Position numbers and translations under genes: made by a program. A DNA stretch of 64,000 bases from Anisus vortex. Lineage: Eukaryota > Mollusca > Gastropoda > Planorbidae. Shown piece by piece: positions 45,897-60,100 of this stretch. Location of the stretch: the NCBI GenBank assembly GCA_949126835.1, contig OX421493.1:59815898-59879897 (forward strand), in the 5' to 3' direction. Positions within the stretch are counted from its first letter, which is position 1; each line of letters opens with the position of its first letter. Under the pieces are notes generated by a model, which was given only the letters and a program-made list of their open reading frames with translations, did not search any database and had not been told where the DNA came from.

Positions 45897-46194
45897 TGTT
45901 ACGTACTTTGCCCTATTTTCCCATCTTCCCATGATAGCTGACCTTTACTTTCATTGGTTGAGGTCAGTGATTGGCCTTGCTTGTGTGTGTGTGTCACGAG
46001 TGGACACTTGCTTACTTTTTAAGTTGTCGAGCTGTGCGGTTGTTCTTCTGTTGTATGTACATTTTTGAATTAAAGAGTTTTCATTGAAACGCAATGAGTC
46101 GACTTCGTCATTGATATAAGGTTACATCTACCTACAGCTAGAATCCATAAGTAAGAGCTAAAATTTCATCATCCCCTAGATCCAACGCGTTACA
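45897..46194 (+). repeat. Probable LTR of a decayed fourth element (element D)
   Basis: 298 bp beginning TGTTACG and ending CGTTACA, followed at once by attggagtctcgtccg. That follow-on is the same kind of primer-site motif found after the LTRs of A, B and C. No second LTR is seen in the window. Confidence 0.5.
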
Positions 46195-46268
46195 ATTGGA
46201 GTCTCGTCCGAAAAGCAATTGAGGCAGTCGTCTGGAAAAACTGTGAGTAACATTAACATTACATTATA

Positions 46269-47395
46269 ATGGAGTCACCGATAACAGACTATTCCACATC
46301 AAAAGAATTGAATATTAATATTCAACTGGAGTTAGCCAAGATTGAACTGGCAAAATTTGAAATGGAACTAGCTAGTAAGGAGAGGTTAAGAAAGAAAAAC
46401 TAGCAATAGAAAAAGAAAAACTAGCAATGGAAGAAAGATTAGCCAAACTGGCTATAGAGGAAATAATGGCACAAAACCAGGTAAAACAAGAAGCTGCTCT
46501 TAAAACAGACTCAAATAAATGCCCTTTTGTAGTGCGGAAAACGCGTTCCCGAATTAAATGAAAATGAAACTGTTGACCAGTATTTTGTCCGTTTCGAAAG
46601 AGTCGCCACATACTTTCCGTTCCCAAAAAGAAAAATGGGCAGCAGTCGTCACTAAAGTCACTAAAGGCAAAGCACGAGAGGTCATAATTTCATTGAAAGA
46701 CGAAGAGTTTGATAATTACCAATTTATCAAAGAAGCCATCATTAGACGATACGAATCGGTACCAAAAAGTCATAGAAAGATGTTAAGAAAACCCACAATA
46801 CAGAACGCCGACGACCTAAATACCCCGCAGAAAAAATCACTGAGACATCTCAACAAATCGTGTGTCAACATTGTAAAAAAGTAGGTCACGCACGAGGAGA
46901 CTGCTGGTTAACAAACAAGAAAGGTTCAAAACACCCAAAAACACCTTCCTTGTCCCTTATGCGAGAACAAATGCATATAAGTACTCTTTCTTCCCGAGTG
47001 GCATTCGGACATGGAATGGGTTGCCTGAACAAACCAGGAAAACCAATAACCTAACATCATTTAAAACATTAATAAAAATGCAAGACTAGACTCGGACCAC
47101 GGATGAGCGTAGGACGCAATAATCTTCTTTATAGAAGGAGCGTCTGTAATGTCTAAGATAAGATAAGATAAGAAACAAAGAAATCAGAGCTTATGAGATA
47201 AGTGAAAGTGTAACACTACAGCCTGTGTGTCAAAACTGTAACAAAATCGGTCACGCACGAAAAGACTGTAGGTTTCTGAAAAAGAAAGTTTCAAAGCACT
47301 CAGAAAATATATTGGGAGCTTATGATATGATTGAAGGTAGACAAAGCCAAAAGCCTGTGTGTAAGAACTGTGATAAACAATGTTTATTTCTCATT
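46269..47395 (+). pseudogene. Element D gag pseudogene
   Basis: Starts MESPITDYSTSKELNI with a coiled coil, then breaks by frameshift and stops. A capsid-like stretch (VDQYFVRFERVATYFPFP) and zinc knuckles CQHCKKVGHARGDC (near 46860) and CQNCNKIGHARKDC (near 47228) can be read in changing frames. A LINE tail at about 46944-47173 separates the two knuckles. Beyond 47395 nothing of pol is seen. Confidence 0.75.
46944..47173 (+). mobile_element. 5'-truncated LINE 3' end inside element D
   Basis: Same sequence as the 3' end of the LINE at 55550-57175, in the opposite orientation: the coding end (the PYARTN region), the 3' UTR (gatgagcgtaggacgcaata) and a taaga-repeat tail. Confidence 0.85.
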
Positions 47396-47472
47396 ATATT
47401 ATCGCCAAGATGGCTGTTATTTACACAAGTACGTCACTAAAAAACCTAAGCCACGCCTACTGCAATCGCTCT

Positions 47473-47635
47473 GTTGGCATTTTTCTGGGTGAAAAGACAT
47501 GCTCCAGTTTGATTCACATGTTTGTAGTTCATCTAGGTGTTTATGTAGAAGTTCCCTATCTCCACGGATGAGCGTAGGACGCGATAATCTTTTTCTTATA
47601 GACAGGGTGTCTGTAATATATAAGATAAGATAGAA
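47473..47635. mobile_element. LINE copy with internal inversion (twin priming)
   Basis: 47473-47560 is antisense LINE coding sequence (SNWSMSFHPEKC on the minus strand). From 47561 it switches to the sense-strand 3' UTR (gatgagcgtaggacgcgata) and the taaga tail. This inverted-5' structure is the known product of twin priming. Confidence 0.75.
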
Positions 47636-48065
47636 ACGAAATAAAACTACAGTAAAACTTAAAAAAAAAAAAAAAAATTCTAAAAAAAATATTGACGCCA
47701 TTTTGAAACTAAAGTGTGCAATTATTTAGGGAAATCCCAAAATTCGTTTTTCTATTGAAAGTCTTAAAATACTACTGAACAACAAACACAAAGGTTAAAA
47801 AACTAGTGGACAACAGACACAAATTTAACCCCTAAAAATGTTTTTGAAACGGTAAGACTTTGCCTGTGTAATATGTTCCTGTGTTGATCTTTAAAGAATA
47901 TGTGATTAAATATAACAATGTTAAAGTATTGCCCTAGTGTTTTATGTATCATTAGAAGAGATCATATTGAGAACATATAAAAAATATATAAAATCTAAAT
48001 TGTTATTTTATTGTAATTTTGTTTCTCAAAGTTTCAGAAATATGTCCTGAGTACAGTTCAACACA

Positions 48066-48114
48066 ATGTTGATCATTCATGTGATGGTCTGCTTGACCCT
48101 TAGATACGTAACAG
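48066..48114 (+). CDS. Gene 2 exon 1, signal peptide
   Basis: ATG 48066; encodes MLIIHVMVCLTLRYVT plus the first base of Ala, donor gtaggc. Joined in phase to exon 2 it gives ...RYVTA then DCPQ, a good signal-peptidase site. An acceptor-like tttctcaaagtttcag ends at 48037, so a 5' UTR intron is possible. Confidence 0.7.
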
Positions 48115-51100
48115 GTAGGCCGAACGAATCGTTTCTATTATTACAGGATACATTTATTCACTATAATAAATCATAGACGAGACCTTCCATTTTATTACGT
48201 AGCAATGATTCCGAGACGAGACAACCATTTAATTATACAGCACAGTATTTTAAATGCCGGAACGAGCCACTATTTAATTATATCACACAAGTATAATTAT
48301 AATTTATATTGTTATTACGGCTAGAGCCCCCATTCAGTTTATGAAATAATAGTTATAGTGTTGTTATGGTTAGTGTGATTATCCTTGTATTTAGTGAAGG
48401 TCTTATTATTTCATTCTGAAATTAATTTGTAGTAGTCTAAGGTATTCCTGGTTCTAAGTATCCCCTGGCAATTCACATAACGTAGTTTAGAGTTTCAGTT
48501 GATTTTACTTCACGTATAATTATTTTTGGCTCATATTATACAGCAAGAACCTCGATGTTGAGTTGTAGTGTAGGTTATTAAAATAGTTCTATAAATACTA
48601 CACATACACGCTTGTATATAACTTTGATATATTGACGTTAAAAAAGTTGTGTAGAAAGCAACGATAAATTTGGTTTAATTTACAAAATCAATCCAGTAGG
48701 AATCAAAAATAGTATTATATACACAATTAAGAAATACACATATTCCAATTAGTAATGAATATCTTCAATGAACAAATAGCATTGTAGCTAATAGTAGAAT
48801 AATAAAGAATCTTCCATAATACAAATCAAATAGAAACGAGTATCAGAGCGTAGAATATTAGATGTTTCTCGATCGGCTGCTCGCCAAAAACTGAGCTACA
48901 AAATTTGCGTGGTCGCTTAGGTAAATTTTTTTATGATTCGATATTGTCACCGATTACATGAGATTACATTATAATATATAGTAAAATATTACTATTCAAT
49001 GCGATACACGATTAGACTCGTGTATTAACATCATCCGCCATCTTGTCTGGACCAATAGTTTGGAAATTCCAGATAGCCTCATTACACGGGTTTCAAGTGA
49101 CCTTGGCATGTTGCGTGCGTGTTCGGATAATGTCTTTTATTAAGGTTAGAAAAAAAAATAGCGTTCTAATTAAATTTGGAAAAACCGGGAGACCTTGAAC
49201 TAAGAAATGTTTTGTATCGCTTTTACGCAATTCGCTTAAATGGTTAATAGCTGTTTATTAACAATGTAATGTAGGAAATTTACGTTTCGTAACACTATCT
49301 TTAAAAAAAAAACAGTAATGTTTTTGTTAGTTGATACTGGAAGCACTCTGGACACCTTGATCTACATAGAAAGATTGATGGATAACAATTCTAATGGATA
49401 GCAATATATACAAGATATACATGGTATACAGGGTAAATACAGGTGTCCAAGAGATATCATAGATACAAGATGGCAGGACAAAATCCCAAATGCAGAGATC
49501 CTGCAACCAAAAAAAGAGTGTCAAGATATCCCAATTATTCTTTGCGACCGGCGACACAGCTGGCTAGGTCATGCACGCTGAATGCCACAGGGTCGACTAC
49601 CACAGAACATCAACAGTTGAGAGGACAAGGCGCGCGATAGGCCAAGCTGGAGAACACGGATCAAGGAAGGTTCTCAACTTGCATGAGAAAAACACGCAAG
49701 CCACAACAAGGTTGAAGTAAATGTAATATCCTCAGCTGTTTTCGTCTGCACCCAGTGTGACCTTACCTGTGTTTCAAGGATTGGTCTCTTCAGGCACAAT
49801 AGCTCCTTCAAGGGAAATTATAGTCTCTCAAGAAGTAAAATGTCGCCACATATAATATATAGATAGATAGAAAGATAGACAGATAGATAGAAAGATAGAC
49901 AGATAGATAGATAAATAGATATATAAATAGATAGATAGATAGAGAGAGACAGAGAGAGAAAGAGAGATGACAGATAGATAGTTAGACATATAGCTATATA
50001 GAGTTACAAGATAGATATATAGATTGATAACGTGAATTATTTTCTACAGTCGCTACTTAGATCTAAATTTAAACAAACTATTATATTTTCAATTTTAAAA
50101 AAAAAACAGCCATAATGAGATGACGTACATTTGTAAATATTTCTTATCGTATGTAATTCCTATATTTGTGTTTATATTACATAGCCGACTGCCCACAGGA
50201 TCGTTATGGTGACGGATGCGTCCACAAGTGCCACTGTCTAAAAGAGTGCAATGAAACTGGCTTCTGCCCAGACTCCAGCTGTTCCAAGGGTTGGTTCGGA
50301 CCACAATGTAAAAATGGTTAGGGTTCTTTAAATACTCATCGTATGTATATAAGCCAGAGGCGTAACTAGATTGGGGAGTAGTGGTAGAAGCGTTCACTCA
50401 AGTTTGCTGAAAAATTAAATGTTTAAATTGGTGACCTTGTCCCAGACGCCATATTGCATAGTGACGTCACTGGTTTAACCTGCCTGATTCTATAAATAGA
50501 CTCTATTGCTCTTATGTCCTGCTTATGTCCCTCAAATATCACTCCAACAATTGTCCTAAGATCGTCCTCCTATGTTTTTCGTATGTCCTTCTTATGTCCC
50601 CACCAGTGGAATGTAAATACGACAAGGTGGTTTAGTGGCAGCGCGTCTAAATTGACGTATTAAAGGTTTCAGTTACGAGTCTTGTTAAAATCTCAGGAAC
50701 TGTCGTTTATTGTGAACATCTACGTTATCCTACTCAACATAAAGCTAATTGGTAGTTTATTGTGAACATCTATGTTATCCTACTCAACCTATTAAAGCTA
50801 ATTGGTAGTTTAAAGTTATTTCCCTAACAGCAATAGAAAGTTCACTACAGACTTTGTGTTAAGTGTTCAACTTACCGAGATTTATCGTTCACTCAGAATT
50901 TCGTTCTCTAAGATTTATTTAAAGTAAGTGAAAATCCGCGGTTTACTATAGTATATTATATATAGATTTAGTTTGTAAAATGATGTCATCCAAGAGTGCT
51001 TATTGTGATGAACTGTTTAGTCTAGGATGTTGAAATATGTATTTTGATGTGCTGTTTAGTTTAGTTTGTTAAAATATGTATTTTGTTTTTTTCTCAGAGA

Positions 51101-54100
51101 ATCTGATAACGTTATTGAGCGACTCCACAGTGACATCTAATCCTGGAAGAGACCTTAGTCTTATCATCGACGATAATGATAAAACGTGTATTGAATTCGA
51201 GAGTTTGTTACAAATTAACATTACTTTTAAAAGTTCAGTGCGCTTCAAAAACGTCAGGCTTCATGGAGTCGATGGTATGAAATTATAAATAATAATGATA
51301 TTGTTCTTTCTATAACACTGCAAACAAACTTAATATAAACTCAGAGCGCATTAAACATTAATAAAAATATATATAGGCTAGAATTAAATAAATATTGATG
51401 TAAGAGAAAAAAAACATTTCCACTTCATCGTTTTCCAAGTTTTGCATACACTGGCTCGCCGTTACTAGACCAGCTCTGAACTATAATGAAACTAAAATGT
51501 TAAGATGCTTATAACACGGTGCAAATAATTATTATAAAATAATATAAACAATAACAGTCGGTGTTGCGAATGTTATCGGGCCAGCAAATCTGGAGCATTA
51601 CTTCTATGCAGCTGTTTGCGACGGTTTGCGGAAATGGTTTTAGATATCCTTCAAGTTTTTTTATCCATACAATAAAACTGGATTTGAATAGTCCAATTTT
51701 AAAGTTCAAGGACAACTCTCTGGAGCTGTACACTTACCTTGAGTATTATGTCAAATGTTCTTTCTACAGCTGTACAATTACCTTGAGTATTATTTCAAAT
51801 GCTCCTTCTACAGCTGTACAATTACCTTGAGTATTATGTCAAATGTTTTTTCTACAGCTTTACAATTACCTTGAGTATTATGTCAAATGTTTTTCTACAG
51901 CTTTACAATTACCTTGAGTATTATGTCAAATGTTTTTTCTACAGCTTTACAATTACATTTAGTATTATGTCAAATATTCTTTCTACACCTGTACAATTAC
52001 CTTGAGTATTATGTCAAATATTCTTTCTACACCTGTACAATTACCTTGAGTATTATGTCAATTGTTCTTTCTACAGATGTACACTTACCTTGAGTATTAT
52101 GTCAATTGTTTTTATTACAGCTGTACACTTACCTTGAGTATTATGTCAATTGTTCTTTCTACAGATGTACACTTACCTTGAGTATTATCTAAATATTTTT
52201 TTATTACAGCTGTACACTTACCTTGAGTATAATGTCACTGTCAATTGTTCTTTCTACAGCGGATAAAGTTTACGTACAATTGAAACTTATACCATCATTT
52301 GAATGTAGGGAACATCTAAAGTCCATCGTTGATTCTGAAACTGTTGACTTCCCTTGTACACCACGCGGTAATGTGCTAAAAATATTTCTAGATGAAATCT
52401 TAAATCTTAGAAGATTGTGTTCGCTTTACGTGAGTATAGGTTAGTCGACTTATCTTAGTGGACTTATCTTAGTTAGTGGACTTATCTTAGTTAGTGGACT
52501 TATCTTAGTTAGTGGTCTTATTTTAGTTGGTAGACTTATCTCATTAGTGGTCCTATCCTTATTTATCTAACTGTTTGAGTAACGTTTTTCTTGTAAGTTT
52601 TTTGCTTTCTCCTAGAGTGTGAAAGTGGTAAAACTGGCCGGACTTGTTTGCATGATTGCAAGAAATGTCACTTGCAAGATTGCAGTTTCCATGACGGCCG
52701 TTGTACTTTAGGATGTGATGGGTATCGGAATTTCCCGTTGTGCAATGAAGGTTCGTATATATTGGATATTCTTCACTGTTTTGTTTAATGTGTAAAACTG
52801 AGTTGCAGATCATAGATCATTTGTGTGCAAATGCGGACTTTTATAGCCGGATAGAAGTCAACGGTTCTTCATTGTGTAACGTGCGGTTCACGTTGTCCTC
52901 ATAATTGACAACCCATGGCCCAAGAATCATTGTGTATTTAATTTCATTTCTTTACTTTGCATATTACTTAAAATGGGTGTAGAGGTAAAGTAAAATTAAT
53001 AATTATCATTTGAAAGTTTGTGTTCATAAAATGATTTATATCAATATATATATAATCTATTTAAATGGATAAAGAAATAGATACAGAGATAGACTGATAG
53101 TAAAACAAATGAATAGGTTAACATATTGCACAGGATCTTGTAAATGCCAGAATAGATCTTACAAATGTTTGATAGTAGGATTAACGGATAAAGATCAGGA
53201 CAGACGAACAGGGAGTAAATTAAAATAGACAGATAACAGACTGAGTGATTTGCTTAAGTGCTGACATTTCTACAAAATATAGATTGATAGATCGAAAGAC
53301 TGGCCGACTGACTGATAGATAGACAGATATATGGATAGGTGGATAGATTAAATATTATTTTAAAACTTACATGTCAAATATATGAAAATTTTAGTAATAT
53401 TTCTTTTTCTCTATCTTGTTTTCTTCGTATAAAAACATGTAGCATGTTTATCAGGTTACTATGGCATCAACTGCAGCCAACATTATTGTAGTCATTGCTT
53501 TGAAAATAAATGCAATATTGCGACAAAAATATGTACAGATGGATGCTTTGGCTTTCGGGATCCACCGAATTGTAAAATCCGTAAGTTCATGGCTGATTTA
53601 TGTAATACTTCTTTGTCATATTCAATTCCCAGTGGAACATAACATTTTTGTGGGAGATGAAAAGGGCAACCGATGAAAGCCCTGCACCTAGTGAAGAGCG
53701 CTTAAAGACATTCTAATTAACTTGAATAATATCTATTTTGCAACAGAACATTTTATAAATTATTACTTAAGTGGTGGTCGAATGTAACATAATCAATAAA
53801 GGGACAGACATAACAATAAAAAGGAACCCACAAGCAACAGTGGTTGTGGTAAGATATTAGCTTATAGTCTAACCTCGGTCCTGTCACCTGAAAAATTCAC
53901 GTTCTGTCACTTGATAAGGTCACGTTCTGCCACTTAATAAGGTCACGTTAAGTCACTTGATAAGGTCACGTTCTGTCACTTGATAAGGTCACGTTATGTC
54001 ACTTTATAAGATCACGTTCTGTCACCTGAAAAGGTCACGTTCTCTTACTTGATAAGGTCACATTCTCTCACTTAATAGGATCATGTTTTGTCACTTGATA

Positions 54101-57100
54101 GGATCAGGTTCTGTCACTTGATAAGGTCACGTTCTGTTACTTGATAGGATCACGTTCTGTTACTTCATAGGGACACGTTTTGTCACTTGATAAGGTCACG
54201 TTCTGACATTTGATAAGGACACGTGCTGTCACTTTATAGGATCATGTTCTGTCACTTGATAGGATTACGTTCTGTCACTTGATAGGATCATGTTCTGTCA
54301 CTTGATAGGATTACGTTCTGTCACTTGATAGGATCACGTTCTGTCAATTGATAGGATCATGTTCTGTCACTTGATAAGGTCACGTTCTGTTACTTCATAG
54401 GGACACGTTTTGTCTGTTGATAAGGTCACGTTCTGACAATTGATAAGGTCACGTGCTATCACTTGAGAGTGTCAGATTCTTTACTTCTCATCATGTAATG
54501 GGACGTCTGGTTATAACTATTCTTTACTCTCCAGCATGTAATGGGACGTCTGGCTATAACTGTTCTTTACTCTCCAGCATGTAATGGGACGTCTGGCTAT
54601 AACTGTTCTATACTCTCCAGTATGTAATGGGACGTCTGGCTATAACTGTTCTTTACTCTCCAGTATGTAATGGGACGTCTGGCTATAACTGCTCTTTACC
54701 CTCCAGCATGTAATGGGACGTCTGGCTATAACTGTTCTTTACCCTCCAGCATGTAATGGGACGTCTGGCTATAACTGTATGTGTAAGTCCAACTGCAAGG
54801 AGTGTGAACATAAATCGGACAAATGCAAGATCTGTGATTCTGGATTTGACCTAGACCAAAAGAACAATTCTTGTAAATCAGGTAGCTTTCAATTAATGTC
54901 ATGTTCTAATGCGAACAGTGTAGGCTATGTTAAGTAATCTATTTAAAATATCATGTCTTTTAAATCTAAATAGAATGTCACAAGTAACCTATTACATATA
55001 TTAAGTTATAATGTAAATATAGTAATTCAAGTAACTTATTATATATTTATTATGTGTCGCGTTCCTATCTTGTTATGAAGTGAACAAAGTATATCAAGTA
55101 GCATATTCCATATATCGTCTTCTGTGTGATTGTCAAGATGTTCAAATCAGATTTTAAAACTTGTGTTTACCTTAGATATGTCGCCTTAACTCGATGTCCT
55201 AAGTTTATTTAAATCAACATCCGACAATCTCGCTTGTCAACGCAAGTAAACGCCCCTGATTGAAACTTAGCGATAATTTGTTTCGCTTGACTGCTCTCTC
55301 GGCACACGCAACTGACATTATTTAATTATAATGAGGGAATTATTGAGACGGCCAAGTGACTAATAGTGTCGACTGATTAATCTCATACTATTTAGTAATT
55401 CACTTTATTACTTAATTATAAATAATTGAATATTCCAAACTGCATATGAAATAATTTAATAGCAAATATAAATCTATTTTCTTACATTTAATTAATTTTA
55501 TTTTTACAATTTCTAATATATTGCACATATTATCACAAAATAAGGAAATCTTATCTTATCTTATCTTATACATTACAGACGCTCCTTCTATAAAGAAGAT
55601 TATTGCGTCCTACGCTCATCCATGGTCCGTGTCTAGTCTTGCATTTTTATTAATGTTTTAAATGATGTTAAGTTACTGGTTTTCCTGGTTTGTTCAGGCA
55701 ACCCATTCCATGCCCGAATGCCACTCGGGAAGAAAGAGTACTTATATGCATTTGTTCTCGCATAAGGGACAAGGAAAGTGTTTCTATCTTTATGTTTATC
55801 TGAGATTTGCAACAGATTGTTATTGTGTTGTATTTCTAAATTAGAGTTTAATGCCTTATGTATTATTACTACTTTACTCTTTGCCCTTCTGTCTTCTAGT
55901 GTTTCTAGGTTTAATGATTTGACTAATGGTGTTACTCTTGTTAATTGGGAATATTCGCTAGTTATGAACCTTGCAGCTCTTTTTTGAATTTGTTCTAATT
56001 TTTTAATGTTTTCTTTAGTTGATGGGTCCCATACAGATACTGCATATTCTAGTATAGGCCTAACTAATGTAAGATAGCATTTTAGTTTTATGTTCTTATT
56101 ACATTTGTAAAAGTTCCTTTTTATGAATCCTAAAGTTTTGTTTGATTTTTTTATTACTTCATCAATATGAGGGTTCCAAGATAACTTATCATTTATTATT
56201 ACTCCTAGATACTTAGCATTGTTAGTTTGAGTTAGTTCTTTACCATGAATGAAGTAGTTTGCTATTATTTGTTTCTTTTTCTTGGATACCCTTATTAGTT
56301 GGCATTTTTCTGGGTGAAAAGACATACTCCAGTTTGATTCCCATTTTTGTAGTTCATCTAGGTCTTTTTGTAGGAGTTCACTATCTTTTCCTGTCTTTAT
56401 TATTCTATAAATTATGCAATCATCGGCAAATAATCTTACTTTTGTTCCTGTGTTGATGCAATTTGGCAGATCATTAATATAAATTAGAAATAGTAGGGGT
56501 CCTAGAACAGTTCCTTGTGGAACTCCTGAGTTTACAGTTATTGGTGATGACTTAGAGCCATTTATTATCACTGTTTGTTCTCTGCCTATAAGAAAGTCCT
56601 GAATCCACTGATGTAAGGGACCAGATATGCCAAAATATTTAAGTTTTTTCAGTAGACTAGAATGATGAACTTTATCAAATGCTTTTGAAAAATCTAGTAA
56701 TATAGCATCAATTTGGTTGTTATTATCTATTCCCTTTGACAAGTCATCTAATAGGCCTATTAATTGAGTCTCACATGATCTATTTTTCCTAAAGCCATGT
56801 TGGTGTGGGCACAGTGCATTAAGTTTGCCTAGATGATTTACTATACTACTATATATAATATGTTCAAGTAATTTACATGTTATGCTGGTTAGAGAAACAG
56901 GTCTATAATTACCGGGGTCAGATTTATCTCCTTTTTTGAAAAGGGGGGTTACATTAGCTAATTTCCAATCTCTGGGCACTTTGCCCTGGTTTAGAGAGGC
57001 CTGAAAAAGGATTTTAAAGATTGGAGATATTTCATTGGTTAGTTCTTTAAGCAGTCTTGCTGGTATTTCATCTGGACCAGAAGCTTTGTTTGCTTTTAAG

Positions 57101-60100
57101 TTAATTAGGAGTTGTTTAATGCCTTTTTCAACTACATTTATATGTCCTATCTGTTCTAGTTTGTTTAAATTTATGAAGGAAATAGCTAGACATGATATCA
57201 AACAAATGAGCCCAAAATGTTTCCACAGTGAATATAATATATGGTGAACTAGGCAATTTTTAAAAAGTCCAAATTAGCTATTGGTAAAAAAAATTACATT
57301 AATAATAAAGATATTTTTACAAAATAAATGTTGCATCGCAAATGATTCATTATTTTTAACTGTTCACAATGTACATGTTATACAAATGTAAATATATTAT
57401 TGCTTTGAATCAACAGCTACCTGGTTTGGAGTAAACAATACGTTTCAATGTCATTGTGATACTAGTTGTACTGCAGAAGGTACTTGTGCAACTGGTGGAA
57501 CATGTAAAAAAGGATGGTTTGGTTGGAAATGTCAATATCGTAAGTTTAGTTGATCTACTTTTTAATGGGCTCTTTCAAATTAAAGTCCGCTCGGAGCCTT
57601 TTAATCCAAACAAAGATTTAGTTATCAGATAACTAAAAGTAGTAACATCCATCCATCCCGTTGGCGCTACAGCCCATGTAAGGCTTAGGCCTGCGCCACC
57701 ACCTCCTTCCATTTTTGGGCCTATCCTTGGCTTTTATATGCCATGCCTGCACACCAAGTTTTTGCAGATCTTTTTCTCGGCCTGCCCCTAAGCCTCTTTC
57801 CTCTTGGTGTATGGATGTACTGATCTGGCTGCTCTGCCCTCTGCCATTCTTTCCAAGAGTCCTGTCCACCTCAATCTGCCCTTCTTTATTTCAGCTAACA
57901 CCGTTGGATCCTCATACAGAGCATATAGTTCTTCATTTGTCCTTGACCTCCAGCCATTTGTGTCTTGCACAGCTCCATATATCTTCCGCAGCACTTTTCT
58001 TTCAAAGGTATCAAGCTGGGTCTCAATGGATTTTGTCATTGTCCATGTTTCACGGCTATACATCACAACTGGTCTTTTTATGTTTTTTTTTATGGAATAC
58101 ATTTTGGAGGCTGGAGTAGGTAACATTTCTTGCAGCTATTCTTTCTTTTATTTCAGGTAGTATCTCATTCCTGTCATTAGGGCTTGACGCTGAGTATTTG
58201 AATGTATCAACTCTTTCAAATGTGTGATTCTTGGTTTTGAAATCTTCCTTATCTAACGTAGTGACACATACCTATAAAAAATGTGAAACTCAACATTGAC
58301 ATATTACAGAATGACAAAGTTTAAAGACACAACTTAAAGTAAATAAAATAAACAATAATAAACATTTTGAGCAAAAAAGAAATTTGAAACAAGTCAATTA
58401 TGTCCAAGTCTGTCCGCCTGAACATCATTTTATAAACATTTGAATTTAGCATACTTTTTATTTTGTAAATCACAATACCGACAAATAATCATCATTATTT
58501 AATAAATGTGTACATATTATAGAGGATCTGGCTACATCAGATAACCCTAAAGTCGCGACCGAGCTAAATGTGAATTTGACAGATAGAAACGATAACACAT
58601 GTTGGAATACACAGACTGAGAATATAACTATGACATGGAATGAATCATTTGTCTTTACTTGGTTAAGGATTGTGTTTAATAATTCAGGTTAGTAAGTCTC
58701 TTTAATGTTATGCTTGTTAATTTACAAACCCCCTCCTCGGACTTTCTTTATTGCAGCCTTACGGTTGATCGACTCTATCCTTCAATTTGTTACTAATGTT
58801 TTAAAGTACACAACTACTACTCAATAAACATTATTTACTTTTACACCATCTACTATATATCAAATGTTTACGTTTGTTGATGAACAAGCCAAGAAACCAC
58901 CGATCACTGCCAACCTTCTTGTTGCTCCAAACGAAGTCAGTGTAAGTAAAAGAAGTTGATAAATACTAAAATGGTGGAGAAATGCAGATCACTACACCAA
59001 ACTGTAAAAAAAAGTTATCAAAAAGGCAAAGAATAACTCTATTGTTAAATAATTTCAAGACAACGAAAATTCCCCAAAAAATAAAATAATAATAGCAAAA
59101 TAAAATTAAACTACTTGGTACCATTATACAAGACAAAGAAATGTCTGCCTGGGGAACAAGACATCTTAAAAAGGATTCAATGAATACCGTTCAGAACTGT
59201 ATAACCACAACATAACTACAGACATAGATATCATCAATTGCCTTCCAGCAAAGGATAAGGGCAACTACGCTTGTCTTTGTGTATTAGTGAAAGCAAAGGA
59301 AGGCCTACACTAAATGGCAAAGTCTGTATCGGTGATAACAGAAGGAGATACCTTGATAAATGTAAGTGCAATAACATCAGTCTAACAAGAATCGGCCAAA
59401 ACTATGGACGCAATATCTTATCATCACCCTCTCTAAACAAGACAACTTACAGCCATTACACAACTTACAGCCATTAAACAACTTACAGCCATTACAATAC
59501 AACTTACAGCCATTGCAAGAGTACAACATAAGAAGTTTAAGATTTCATCCGAGAAGATATTCAACCTGTTTGTACTGTACGAATACTGCGCGTCACACAC
59601 ATCAATACCATGTCTGTATTTCTAATATAGGCATTTGACAGTGTCAGGCACGCTGCTAAATGGGCCACCATAATTATGATATGTAATGAAGCCACCTGTG
59701 CAGTCCTCTCCAGACTTCAGCAGCAATGTGGGGAAAAAAGTTCATAGCCACATAGGGAAAGTCTGTTTTGGACAGAGAATAACCGCCAATTAAATTTTCC
59801 TGACGATAAACTTCAACATGCTAAGAATGGGGAATAACTAGCCAATCAAGTAAAACGTCTCGACAATACTTACTCATCTTATTGCATGCAATTCAGAGAT
59901 AAGTACAAAAAGAAAATAGTGTCCAGGTTCGCGGACACCAGGGTTCGGAAACCCATGACACGCAATGTGATTTTCAAAGTCACGCGAATGTTCCCTATAA
60001 AGGCAATTAAAATATATTCTACCAGAAATTGATTGATGCCTTAGTTGACTTTTAGTCTGATGATATGCTGAATGAATTAGAAATCATACTTCAGCCTAGA

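Noticed and set aside
45850..46068. 72-codon frame at 45850-46068
   Set aside because: Falls across the probable LTR of element D; no protein signature.
50617..50690. tRNA-like string (tggtttagtggcagcgc ... ggtttcagttacgag)
   Set aside because: The A-box-like part is fair but the B box is too degenerate and no stems form; at most a decayed SINE head.
51799..52093. Frames reading YNYLEYYVKCFFYSFTITLS repeats
   Set aside because: Translation of the 44-bp minisatellite before exon 4.
59271..59477. 68-codon frame in the gene 2 intron
   Set aside because: No domain pattern and no consistent splice phase; ends in a short tandem repeat.
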